A stretch of DNA of 13,231 bases from Arenimonas sp. (GTDB lineage: Bacteria; Pseudomonadota; Gammaproteobacteria; Xanthomonadales; Xanthomonadaceae): the NCBI GenBank assembly GCA_003497545.1, contig DNNT01000235.1:952-14182 (forward strand). Direction: 5' to 3'. Under the pieces are notes generated by a model, which was not told the DNA's origin, made no database searches, and saw only the letters and a list, made by a program, of their open reading frames with translations. The translations under genes and the position numbers were made by a program. Below are positions 5,978-12,899 of the stretch, piece after piece (the stretch's first letter is position 1; the number at the start of each line of letters is the position of its first letter).

Positions 5978-7294
5978 ATGACCCTAGAACTCGCCCTCGT
6001 CCTGTTCCTCATCCTCTGCAACGGCTTCTTCGCGCTGTCGGAGATGTCCGTGGTGACCTCCCGCAAGGCCCGCCTGAAGCAGCAGGCCGCCGAAAGCCGC
6101 CGCGCCAAGGCCGCCCTGGAACTGGCCGAGCACCCGGAGCGCTTCCTGTCCACCGTGCAGGTGGGCATCACCTCGATCGGCATCCTCACCGGCGTGTTCG
6201 GCGGCGAGAGCATCGGCAACCAGGTGGCCGAGGCCATCACGCCGCTGGGGCTGGACCCCGAGCTCACGCAGGGCATCGGCACCGGCGTCGCCGTCACCCT
6301 GATCACCTACTTCTCCATCATCATCGGCGAGCTGGTGCCCAAGCGCATCGCCCTGCTGGCGCCCGAAAAAATCGCCGGCGCCGTGGCGCTGCCGATGAAG
6401 TGGATCTCGCTGGCGGCCACGCCCTTCGTCTGGCTGCTGTCGCTGAGCACCCGCACCCTGATGCGCGTGATGCGGCTCGACCGCGGCCAGGCCGACCAGG
6501 TGACGGAAGAGGAGATCCGCATGCTGGTGGCCGAGAGCCACGAGCAGGGCGTGATCGACGCCGACGAGCGCAACATGATCAACCGCGTCCTGCGCCTGGG
6601 CGACCGCAGCAGCGCCGGCCTGATGACGCCGCGCACGCGCATCGTCTGGCTCGACGCCGCCGCCAGCGCCGAGGAGAACCTGGCGGTGATGCGCGAGACG
6701 CCCTACGCCCGTTACCCGGTCTACCGCGGCTCCGACGCCGAGGTGCTGGGCATCCTGGAAGTGAAGTCGCTGACCGGCATGATCGGCCGCGAGGGTGCCA
6801 AGGCCGACCTGTTCCGCGAGCTGCGCCCGGCGCTGTTCGTGTCCGAATCGACCCAGGCCATGAAGCTGCTGGAGATCTTCCGCGAGGAACAGCAGACCCT
6901 GGCGCTGGTGGTGGACGAATACGGCGACGTGCAGGGCATGGTTTCGGCCAACGACCTGCTGCACGCCGTGCTGGGCCGCGTGCAGACCACCGAAACGCCG
7001 GAAGCCGAGGCGCTGGTGGTCACCCGCACCGACGGTTCCTACCTGGTGGACGGCCGCCTTTCCACCGAGGAACTGCGCGAGCTGCTGTCGCTCACCAGCC
7101 TGCCCGACGAAGAGGACAGCGACTACCACACGGCCGCCGGCATGGTGATCGCCCGCTTCGGCCGCATCCCGCACGCGGGCGAACACTTCGACTGGGGCGG
7201 CTGGCGCATCGAGGTGGTCGATCTCGACGGCGCGCGCATCGACAAGCTGCTGGTGGCGCGCCTGCCCGAGCCCGAGCGCGAAGATGGGATTTAG
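5978..7294 (+). CDS. CNNM/DUF21-CBS-CorC_HlyC family membrane protein (YtfL/PaeA-like)
   Basis: The 438-residue protein has the domain order of the HlyC/CorC family. A CNNM (DUF21) membrane domain spans about 1-160, with the N-terminal segment MTLELALVLFLILCNGFFAL, the charged loop KARLKQQAAESRRAKAALEL, and the conserved GELVPKRIAL at 117-126. A CBS pair follows (about 215-335), including MTPRTRIVWLD and VVDEYGDVQGMVS (311-323). The C-terminal CorC_HlyC domain runs from about 345 to 430. Family members are linked to Mg/Co efflux or, for E. coli PaeA (YtfL), polyamine export; the older hemolysin label is probably misleading. The substrate cannot be told from sequence. The ribosome site before ATG 5978 is weak. 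It is divergent from the PiT operon and 36 bp upstream of the exoD-like gene, likely co-transcribed. Confidence 0.9.
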   Translation: MTLELALVLFLILCNGFFALSEMSVVTSRKARLKQQAAESRRAKAALELAEHPERFLSTVQVGITSIGILTGVFGGESIGNQVAEAITPLGLDPELTQGIGTGVAVTLITYFSIIIGELVPKRIALLAPEKIAGAVALPMKWISLAATPFVWLLSLSTRTLMRVMRLDRGQADQVTEEEIRMLVAESHEQGVIDADERNMINRVLRLGDRSSAGLMTPRTRIVWLDAAASAEENLAVMRETPYARYPVYRGSDAEVLGILEVKSLTGMIGREGAKADLFRELRPALFVSESTQAMKLLEIFREEQQTLALVVDEYGDVQGMVSANDLLHAVLGRVQTTETPEAEALVVTRTDGSYLVDGRLSTEELRELLSLTSLPDEEDSDYHTAAGMVIARFGRIPHAGEHFDWGGWRIEVVDLDGARIDKLLVARLPEPEREDGI

Positions 7295-7330
7295 ACCGGA
7301 TAAAGCCGCCGCGCCCCATAGTTCCGGGCC

Positions 7331-7939
7331 ATGACCCCCGCTGAAATCAGCACCCGCGCCCTGCTCGACGCCCTCGCCGAGGGCAATGGCGACGCCGGTC
7401 CGCTGACGCTCGGCGGCGTGCTCGACCAGTTCCGCGCCCGCGCCTTCGGCATCTTCCTGCTGCTGGGCGTGCTGCCGGCCTTCGTGCCGCTGCCGGTGGG
7501 CGCCGGCGCCATCAGCGGCCCGCTGGTGAGCCTGGCCGGCCTGCAGCTGCTGGTGCTGATGGCCCACCCCTGGGTGCCGGGTTTCCTGTCGCGCCGCCCG
7601 CTCTCGCGCGAGAGCATGGCGAAGTTCCGCGACCGCACCTCGGGCCTGCTGCGCAAGCTCGAGAAGCTCAGCCGCCCGCGCGCCGAGGGCGTGATCGACC
7701 ACCCGGCCGCGCGCCTGTTCACCGGCCTGCTGCTGGTGCTGCTGGGCGGCCTGCTGGCGCTGCCCATCCCCGCCACCAACTATCCCTTCGGCCTGATCCT
7801 GCTGGCTTTCGCCATCGCCCTGATCGAGCGCGACGGCCGCCTGATGCTGGCCGCCTGGGCGCTGGGCATCGCCGAGATCGTGGTGATGGTGGTGTTCTCC
7901 GGCCACGTGGCCGGGTGGATCGCCGGCCTACTGGCCTGA
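7331..7939 (+). CDS. ExoD family exopolysaccharide-synthesis-type membrane protein
   Basis: The family is named after Rhizobium ExoD, which affects exopolysaccharide production and alkali tolerance; its biochemical role is unknown. The 202-residue protein shows the family pattern: an N-terminal soluble helix (TLGGVLDQFRARAFG, 26-40), membrane segments at about 40-80 with the Pro/Gly-rich PLPVGAGAISGPLVSLAGLQ (53-72), a basic loop (RRPLSRE, 88-94; RKLEKLSRPRAE), then ALPIPATNYPFGLILLAFAI (143-162) followed by LIERDGR (164-170) and a last hydrophobic segment. The start ATG is the only sensible one, although the ribosome site is weak. The gene follows the CNNM gene by 36 bp. Its last 12 bp overlap, tail to tail, the end of the GGDEF/EAL gene. 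Confidence 0.85.
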   Translation: MTPAEISTRALLDALAEGNGDAGPLTLGGVLDQFRARAFGIFLLLGVLPAFVPLPVGAGAISGPLVSLAGLQLLVLMAHPWVPGFLSRRPLSRESMAKFRDRTSGLLRKLEKLSRPRAEGVIDHPAARLFTGLLLVLLGGLLALPIPATNYPFGLILLAFAIALIERDGRLMLAAWALGIAEIVVMVVFSGHVAGWIAGLLA

Positions 7940-10060
7940 GGCGTCGCGGAAGGCCCGGCGCATGTCGTTGGCCGGCATCGGCCGGCCCAGCCAGAAACCC
8001 TGCCCCTGGTCGCAGCCGCGCTCGCGCAGCACGGCGTACTGGCCCTCGGCCTCGATGCCTTCGGCCACCACGGTGATGCCCAGCGAATGCGCCATGGCGA
8101 TGATGGCCGAGGTGAGCGCCAGGTCGTCCGGGTCGCGCAGCACGTCGGCGACGAAACTGCGGTCGATCTTGACGCCGTCCACCGGCACGCGGCGCAGGTG
8201 GCTCAGGCCGGAGAAGCCGGTGCCGAAGTCGTCGAGCCACACCTTCACGCCGGTGGCGCGCAGGCGCGAAAGCAGCGCGCTGGCCTGGGCCTCGTCGCCG
8301 AGCACGGCGGTTTCGGTGAGTTCGAGGTGCAGCTGCTGCGGCGCCACGCCGGTGGCCTGCAGGGCGCTGGCCACCACGTCGGGCAGGTCGCCGGTGCGCA
8401 ACTGGCGCGGCGAAATGTTCACCGACACGAAGGGCGGCTCCAGGCCCGGCTGCTGCCAGGTGGCGGCGTCCTGGCAGGCCTGCACCAGCACGTGCCGGCC
8501 CAGGGCCTCGATCAGGCCGCTCTGCTCGGCCACTTCGATGAACACCGACGGCGGCACCACGCCCAGGCGCGGGTGTTCCCAGCGGCACAGGGCCTCGGCG
8601 CCCATCGGGCGGCCGTCGGCGAGGCGGTAGATGGGCTGGTAGTGCAGGCTCAGCTCGCCGCGCTCCCAGGCGCCGCGCAGCTCTTCCTCGAGCTGCACGC
8701 GGCGCTCGACGGCCTGGTCCATGGCCTTGGAATAGAAGCGGTAGCAGCCCTTGCCCGCCACTTTCGCCTGGTACATGGCGATGTCGGCGTTCTTGAGCAG
8801 TTGGCCGGCGCTGGCGGCGTCGAAGGGGAACAGGGTGATGCCCACCGAGGCGCCCAGGAACACCTGGCGCCCGTGCAGGATGAGCGGCCGCTGGATTTCC
8901 TCGATCAACGCCTCGGCCAGGCGGCCCGAGCTGGCGCGGATGTCGTCGGCCAGGAACAGCACGATGAACTCGTCGCCGCCGAAGCGCGCGATCTCGGCGC
9001 CCTGCCCGCCCAGGCGCTCCACCGCCAGGCGGATGCGCACCGAGAGCTGGCCCAGCACCTCGTCGCCGGCCTCGTGGCCGAGGGTGTCGTTGACGCGCTT
9101 GAAGTCGTCGAGGTCGACGAACAGCAGCGCCAGCTCGCCGCTGCTGGCCTGCAGGGTGAGCAGGCGGTCGTCGAGCGCCTCGCGGAAGGCCAGGCGGTTC
9201 GAGAGGCCCGTGAGCGAATCGGTGTAGGCCATGCGGCGGATGTCGCGGTCGTGCCGCGCAACTGCTTCGCTCATGCGGGTGAAGCCGCGCACCAGTTCGC
9301 CGATCTCGTCCTGGCGCTCGGAGTGCAGGGTGACTTCGGTGTAGCGGCCCTGCTCGATGCGGCCGGCGGCCTCGGCGAGCTCGGTGATGGGCTGCACGAT
9401 GCGCCGCTGCAGCAGCCACAGCGCGATGCCGGCGATGCCGAACATGGCCGCGAGCAGGGTGAGTATCCAGGCCAGGTGTTCGCTGCTGGCGGCCTGCAGG
9501 CGTGCCTGCAGCGGCCCCAGCACTTCCACTTCGCGGCGGGTGGCGTTGTCGCGCGACAGGCCCACGCGCACGCCGCCGATGCGCTCGCCGCCGATCCGGA
9601 TCGGGCTGGCCACGTCGAGCAGCTTCTCGCTCCACTGGCCGTGCGGGCCTTCGGCCTGCAGCGCCTCGTAGGCCATCGGGTCGGACATGGGCTGGCCGAA
9701 GGCCGGGATGTCGCCGGAGCCGTCGTGCAGCACCTGGCCCTGGGCGTCGTGGATGATCACGTACACCACGTCGGGCTGGCGCAGGGTGGCGCGGGCCAGT
9801 TCGCCCAGCTTGGCCAGGTCGAGGTAGTACAGCGGGTTGGTGGCGGCGTCGGCCAGCTGGCTCGACAGGGTGTGGCCGCGGCTGAGCAGGCCCTCGCGGG
9901 CCAGTTCGCGCACGGCGCCGGCGCTGAGCTGGCGGGCGTCCTCGTTGCTGCGGCGGGTGTGCAGCCACAGGGCCGAGAACAAGCCCACCACGACCAGCAT
10001 CACGCCGGCCACCAGCCAGAGCAGTTCGCCGCGCAGGCCCAGGCGGAACGGCAGCCTCAT
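7928..10060 (-). CDS. Membrane-bound GGDEF/EAL c-di-GMP enzyme with periplasmic sensor and HAMP
   Basis: GGDEF domains make c-di-GMP from GTP; EAL domains degrade it to pGpG. The 710-residue protein has a first membrane segment at about 12-33, a periplasmic region of about 160 residues (34-195), a second segment at about 197-217, a HAMP-like linker (218-270), GGDEF (275-440) and EAL (455-700). The synthase motif is intact (RFGGDEF, GGDEF at 361-365), but the RxxD inhibitory site that normally precedes it is absent (GQGA instead). EAL residues look intact: EAL 489-491, N548 in SVNIS, E580 in ELTE, DDFGTGFSG (610-618), K631 in VKIDRSF, E667 in VAEGIE, and Q686 or Q688. Both activities are therefore possible, or GGDEF may bind GTP to activate EAL. 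The start overlaps the PhnD-like gene by ATGA, so the two are co-translated. Confidence 0.93.
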   Translation of the reverse strand: MRLPFRLGLRGELLWLVAGVMLVVVGLFSALWLHTRRSNEDARQLSAGAVRELAREGLLSRGHTLSSQLADAATNPLYYLDLAKLGELARATLRQPDVVYVIIHDAQGQVLHDGSGDIPAFGQPMSDPMAYEALQAEGPHGQWSEKLLDVASPIRIGGERIGGVRVGLSRDNATRREVEVLGPLQARLQAASSEHLAWILTLLAAMFGIAGIALWLLQRRIVQPITELAEAAGRIEQGRYTEVTLHSERQDEIGELVRGFTRMSEAVARHDRDIRRMAYTDSLTGLSNRLAFREALDDRLLTLQASSGELALLFVDLDDFKRVNDTLGHEAGDEVLGQLSVRIRLAVERLGGQGAEIARFGGDEFIVLFLADDIRASSGRLAEALIEEIQRPLILHGRQVFLGASVGITLFPFDAASAGQLLKNADIAMYQAKVAGKGCYRFYSKAMDQAVERRVQLEEELRGAWERGELSLHYQPIYRLADGRPMGAEALCRWEHPRLGVVPPSVFIEVAEQSGLIEALGRHVLVQACQDAATWQQPGLEPPFVSVNISPRQLRTGDLPDVVASALQATGVAPQQLHLELTETAVLGDEAQASALLSRLRATGVKVWLDDFGTGFSGLSHLRRVPVDGVKIDRSFVADVLRDPDDLALTSAIIAMAHSLGITVVAEGIEAEGQYAVLRERGCDQGQGFWLGRPMPANDMRRAFRDASGQ

Positions 10061-10989
10061 TCCAGCGCCTCGCGCACGTCGCGGGCGCCGCGGCGCAGGA
10101 CTTCGAGCGACTCCCGGGTCTGTTCGTCGGGCTCGTAGAAGCCGGTGGTGCGGAAGAACTGGCGCAGGGCCTCGCGCGCCTGCGGGTCCTGGCTGGCGCC
10201 GAGCAGCACCTGCCTCAGCCGGGCGGCGACCTCGGGCGACATGCCGGCGCTGACCAGTTCCATCGCACGCGGCACCGGCCCGGTGGTGTGGATGACCACC
10301 AGGTCGCGGCGCGCCGCTTCGGACACGCGCTGCAGCGACTCCCAGTCCTGGTCGCTGAAGCCGCCGGCGTCGACCAGGCGCTTGTGCACCCAGGCGCCGA
10401 GGTTGGCGTCGGTGTTGGCGAACACGTAGCCCACGCTGCCCGGGTCGGCTTCGTCCAGCGGCGACACCATCAGGCTCATCGGCAGGCCCTGCGCGCGCAG
10501 CACCATGGCCGGCACCAGGTAGGCGCTGGTGGACGACGGCGACTGGAAGGCGATGGTGCGGCCGCGCAGCTGCGACAGTTCGGTGATGCCGCTGTCGCGG
10601 TGGGTGAAGATGACGCTGCGGTATTCGCGCGAGCCGCTGCGTTCGGTGAGCAGGAGCGGCCGCGCGCCCGCCTTGTCGGCCAACAGCAGGCCGGTGCCCG
10701 GGGTTTCGGTGACCCAGTCGACCTTGCCGCGGCGCAGGTAGCTCATCATCTGCTGCGGGTCGCGCGCCATCAGCACGCGGCCCTCGGTGATGCCCACGTC
10801 CTTCATGCGCGGCACCACGTAGTCGATCAACGGCTTGAGCTGTTCGTAATGGCGGCGCGGGTCGTCGCTGATGCGGCCCAGCACGAGCACGCCGTCGGCC
10901 GCCTGGGCCAGGCCGGCCAGCCCCAGCAGGAGCAGGAACGCCAGACGCAAGAGGCCGCCGGAAAGGTCGCTGGTGGACGGTGGCGTCAC
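10057..10989 (-). CDS. PhnD-like periplasmic substrate-binding protein, probable sensor partner of the c-di-GMP enzyme
   Basis: The 310-residue protein has a signal peptide (hydrophobic LLRLAFLLLLGLAGLAQA, predicted cleavage after residue 30) and a type II periplasmic-binding fold of the PhnD/phosphonate-binding group. The most telling stretch is REYRSVIFTHRDSGI followed by LRGRTIAFQSPSSTSAYLVP (141-160), close to the DPSSTSG ligand-binding loop of PhnD-type proteins. No transporter permease or ATPase gene is nearby; instead it overlaps by 4 bp (ATGA) the membrane GGDEF/EAL gene. It may present a bound ligand to that enzyme's periplasmic domain, as solute-binding proteins do for some sensor kinases; this is inference. 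The start is GTG with a poor ribosome site, so it is less certain than the rest. The ligand (phosphonate, phosphite, phosphate or other anion) cannot be told. Confidence 0.85.
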   Translation of the reverse strand: MTPPSTSDLSGGLLRLAFLLLLGLAGLAQAADGVLVLGRISDDPRRHYEQLKPLIDYVVPRMKDVGITEGRVLMARDPQQMMSYLRRGKVDWVTETPGTGLLLADKAGARPLLLTERSGSREYRSVIFTHRDSGITELSQLRGRTIAFQSPSSTSAYLVPAMVLRAQGLPMSLMVSPLDEADPGSVGYVFANTDANLGAWVHKRLVDAGGFSDQDWESLQRVSEAARRDLVVIHTTGPVPRAMELVSAGMSPEVAARLRQVLLGASQDPQAREALRQFFRTTGFYEPDEQTRESLEVLRRGARDVREALE

Positions 10990-11020
10990 GAAGGGGGCGG
11001 TCCAGGGCGTGTGAAGAATG

Positions 11021-11042
11021 CCGGCCTACTGTATTCGGCCGG
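11021..11042 (-). promoter_or_regulatory. Inverted repeat between trmJ and the PhnD-like gene
   Basis: CCGGCC (11021-11026) and GGCCGG (11037-11042) form a perfect 6-bp stem around a 10-nt loop. On the minus strand the loop holds TACAGT, a 4/6 match to a -10 box, 48 nt before the GTG of the PhnD-like gene. There is no T run, so it is a poor terminator. It could mark an internal promoter or operator for the sensor operon; the two genes are otherwise only 65 bp apart and could be co-transcribed. Confidence 0.25.
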
Positions 11043-11054
11043 AGGGGGGCGGCG

Positions 11055-11825
11055 CTAGGCTCCCGGGCCGCGCGCCAGCCGGGCCATGCGCTGGGCCTCG
11101 GACAGGATGCCGCGCAGGATCTTCACTTCCCGGCTGTCCATGGCCGCCCGCAGGAACAGGCGGCGCAGCCGGGCCATCACCATCTCGGGCGCCCTGCCCT
11201 TGTGGAAGTCGATCTCGTCCAGGGTCTGGCCCAGGTGGCCGAAGAACCGCTCGAGCTCGTCGGCCGTGGCCGGGGGCTCGGCCTCGGGGCCCGGACCCGG
11301 CACCGGACGCCCGCTGGGCAGCTCGCCGCCGGCGGCCTCGAGCACGGCCAGGCGCAGTTCGTAGGCCAGCACCTGCACGGCCGCGGCGATGTTGAGCGAA
11401 CTGAAGCCCGGGTGGGTCGGGATGCAGACCGAGGCGTGGCAGCGCTGCAGCTCCTCGTTCTCCAGGCCGGTGCGCTCGCGGCCGAACAGCAGGGCCACCG
11501 GGCCCTCGGCGGCGGCGGCGACCAGCTGGCGGGCGGCTTCGCGCGGGCTGAGTTCGGGCAGGGGCACGGTGCGGCGGCGGGCGCTGGTGCCCACCACCAG
11601 CCGGCAGCCGGCCAGGGCGGCGTCGAGGTCGGACAGGACCGGGGCGGCATCGAGCAGGTCGTCGGCGCCAGCGGCCAGGGCCACGGCCTCCGGGTCGGGG
11701 AAACGCTCGGGCGCGACCAGGTGCAGGGCCGACAGGCCCATGGTCTTCATGGCACGCGCGGCGGAGCCGATATTGCCCGGGTGCTGGGTGCCCACGAGCA
11801 CGATGCGGATATTTTCGTTTTCCAA
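11055..11825 (-). CDS. trmJ: TrmJ, tRNA (cytidine/uridine-2'-O-)-methyltransferase (position 32)
   Basis: TrmJ is a SPOUT-class methyltransferase that adds a 2'-O-methyl group to nucleotide 32 in the tRNA anticodon loop, using S-adenosylmethionine. Three trefoil-knot motifs are present: [17 protein letters not shown] near the N-terminus, [15 protein letters not shown] in the middle (about 112-126), and [20 protein letters not shown] (about 136-155). The C-terminal extension with [19 protein letters not shown] and [10 protein letters not shown] is typical of TrmJ rather than of shorter SPOUT enzymes. I chose the TTG at 11825: it has AAGGAT 6 nt upstream and gives an N-terminus ([11 protein letters not shown]) that aligns with E. 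coli MLQNIRIVLV; an earlier TTG at 11852 would add nine residues without a ribosome site. Predicted length is 256 residues against 246 in E. coli. It is divergent from suhB, an arrangement shared with E. coli. Confidence 0.92.
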   Translation of the reverse strand: MENENIRIVLVGTQHPGNIGSAARAMKTMGLSALHLVAPERFPDPEAVALAAGADDLLDAAPVLSDLDAALAGCRLVVGTSARRRTVPLPELSPREAARQLVAAAAEGPVALLFGRERTGLENEELQRCHASVCIPTHPGFSSLNIAAAVQVLAYELRLAVLEAAGGELPSGRPVPGPGPEAEPPATADELERFFGHLGQTLDEIDFHKGRAPEMVMARLRRLFLRAAMDSREVKILRGILSEAQRMARLARGPGA

Positions 11826-11831
11826 CCTGTT

Positions 11832-11837
11832 ATCCTT
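11832..11837 (-). promoter_or_regulatory. Ribosome binding site deciding the TTG start of trmJ
   Basis: On the minus strand AAGGAT lies 6 nt before the TTG at 11825. It supports that start over the upstream TTG. The same bases read on the plus strand give TTATCCTT, which contains TATCCT (11831-11836), a possible -10 box for suhB, so this site may serve two roles or only one. Confidence 0.55.
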
Positions 11838-11902
11838 GCGCGGCGCCGGCAACGACCGGCCCCTTGTTCTTCACACAATCCAGCGGTCAATCGGACGGGA
11901 AT

Positions 11903-12709
11903 ATGCAGAAACCTGTCGTCAACGTCATGGTCAAGGCGGCCCGTTCGGCCGGCAACCTGATCTTGCGCCACATGGGCAAGCTCGACGCCCTCAACGTCTT
12001 CGAGAAATCGAAGCAGGACTACGCCAGCGAGGTCGATTCCCAGGCCGAGGCGGAGATCATACGCGAGCTGCGCCGGGCCTTCCCCGACTACGCCATCCTG
12101 GGCGAAGAGTCGGGCGCCATGGGCAAGGGCCGCTACACCTTCGTCATCGATCCGCTGGACGGCACCTCGAACTATCTCCGGGGCTGGCCGCACTTCTGCG
12201 TGTCGATCGCGCTGGTCGAGAACGGCGAGCCGGTGCACGGCGTCATCTTCGACCCGCTGCGCAACGAGCTGTTCACGGCGTCCAAGGGCGCCGGCGCCCT
12301 GCTCAACGACAAGAAGATCCGCATCGGCGAGCGCAAGGACCTGGGCGGCGCCCTGCTCGTCACCGGCTTCCCTCCGCGCGAGCGCGCCCGCCTGGCCCCG
12401 CACCTCGACGCCCTGCGCGCGACCCTGGCCGAGGCCGAGGACATCCGCCGCACGGGTTCGGCCGCGCTGGACCTGGCCTATGTGGCCTGCGGCCGCGCCG
12501 ACGCCTACTTCGAGGCGGGCGTGAAGCCCTGGGACATCGCCGCCGGCCTGCTGCTGGTGCGCGAGGCCGGTGGCCGCGTCTGCGACTTCCGCGGCGGCGC
12601 CGACAAGCTGCTCATGTCCGGCCAGATCATCGCCGGCAACCTCAAGATCAGCGACGTGCTCCAGCGCGCCGTCGTCTCCTCGAACTACGCCGCCGCCTTC
12701 TCGGTCTGA
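11903..12709 (+). CDS. suhB: SuhB, inositol-1-monophosphatase family protein
   Basis: SuhB dephosphorylates inositol monophosphate in vitro and in E. coli joins the Nus-factor complex that supports antitermination and folding of rRNA transcripts. The 268-residue protein (267 in E. coli) has all Mg-binding motifs of the family: GEES (67-70), DPLDGTSN (83-90), and WDIAAG (210-215), with the family stretches GFPPRE and [21 protein letters not shown]. The frame is open to a TTG at 11864, but ATG 11903 matches the family start ([20 protein letters not shown]) and has a GGACGGGA purine stretch directly upstream. It is divergent from trmJ with a 77-bp gap, and followed by a strong terminator. Confidence 0.94.
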   Translation: MQKPVVNVMVKAARSAGNLILRHMGKLDALNVFEKSKQDYASEVDSQAEAEIIRELRRAFPDYAILGEESGAMGKGRYTFVIDPLDGTSNYLRGWPHFCVSIALVENGEPVHGVIFDPLRNELFTASKGAGALLNDKKIRIGERKDLGGALLVTGFPPRERARLAPHLDALRATLAEAEDIRRTGSAALDLAYVACGRADAYFEAGVKPWDIAAGLLLVREAGGRVCDFRGGADKLLMSGQIIAGNLKISDVLQRAVVSSNYAAAFSV

Positions 12710-12731
12710 CCCGAAGCGCCGCCGGAAAACA

Positions 12732-12763
12732 AAAGGGCCCGCACAAGTGCGGGCCTTTTCTTT
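12732..12763 (+). terminator. Intrinsic terminator of suhB
   Basis: GGCCCGCA (12736-12743) pairs perfectly with TGCGGGCC (12748-12755) around CAAG. Upstream AAAAG and downstream TTTTCTTT allow further A-U and one G-U pair and provide the U tract. It lies 22 bp after the suhB stop. The flanking A run would also make it work, less strongly, for transcripts from the right. Confidence 0.92.
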
Positions 12764-12773
12764 GGTTCTTCTC

Positions 12774-12793
12774 CCAAGTCCGGGATGACTTGG
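12774..12793. repeat. Second stem-loop after suhB
   Basis: CCAAGTC (12774-12780) and GACTTGG (12787-12793) form a perfect 7-bp stem with the 6-nt loop CGGGAT. There is no T run. It starts 10 bp after the T tract of the suhB terminator and may be part of the repeat-rich spacer. Confidence 0.5.
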
Positions 12794-12835
12794 CCGGTTA
12801 TTCTCTGTCCACCGAACTGGCGCCGGCCCCACCGC

Positions 12836-12899
12836 GAAGGCGAGGGTCGATTCCCGCTCAGTGGAGCCTTTTATTTCGCGGGAATCGACCCTCGCCTTC
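12836..12899. repeat. 64-bp hairpin element with perfect 22-bp arms
   Basis: The left arm (12836-12857, begins GAAGGCGAGGGTCGATTC) and right arm (12878-12899, begins GCGGGAATCGACCC) are perfectly complementary, separated by a 20-nt AT-richer loop (12858-12877). No coding frame in it looks real. Such a long perfect inverted repeat does not arise by chance; it resembles intergenic REP/MITE-type elements, but its termini differ from the element at 3985 and I do not recognise the family. Confidence 0.7.

Noticed and set aside
4014-5981. Open frames on both strands overlapping the PiT and DUF47 genes
   Set aside because: They conflict with the PiT signatures and the DUF47 frame, and some cross gene boundaries and the hairpin at 4002-4048.
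5984-7906. 640-codon minus-strand open frame opposite the CNNM and ExoD-like genes
   Set aside because: His/Gln/Ala/Gly-rich composition and exact opposition to two genes with strong family motifs mark it as an antisense artefact.
7719-10138. Long open frames (749 and 683 codons) overlapping the GGDEF/EAL gene
   Set aside because: The frame with GGDEF, EAL and membrane segments is unmistakable; the others are low-complexity Arg/Pro- or Gln/Ala/Gly-rich translations.
10057-10989. Annotation as part of a phosphonate ABC transporter
   Set aside because: No permease or ATPase gene is present on either side; coupling is with a c-di-GMP enzyme instead.
12836-12860. tRNA T-arm-like GGGTCGATTCCC, hinting at a tRNA 3' end or attachment site
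   Set aside because: No acceptor stem, anticodon arm or D arm can be built around it, and the sequence is better explained as one arm of the perfect 22-bp inverted repeat.
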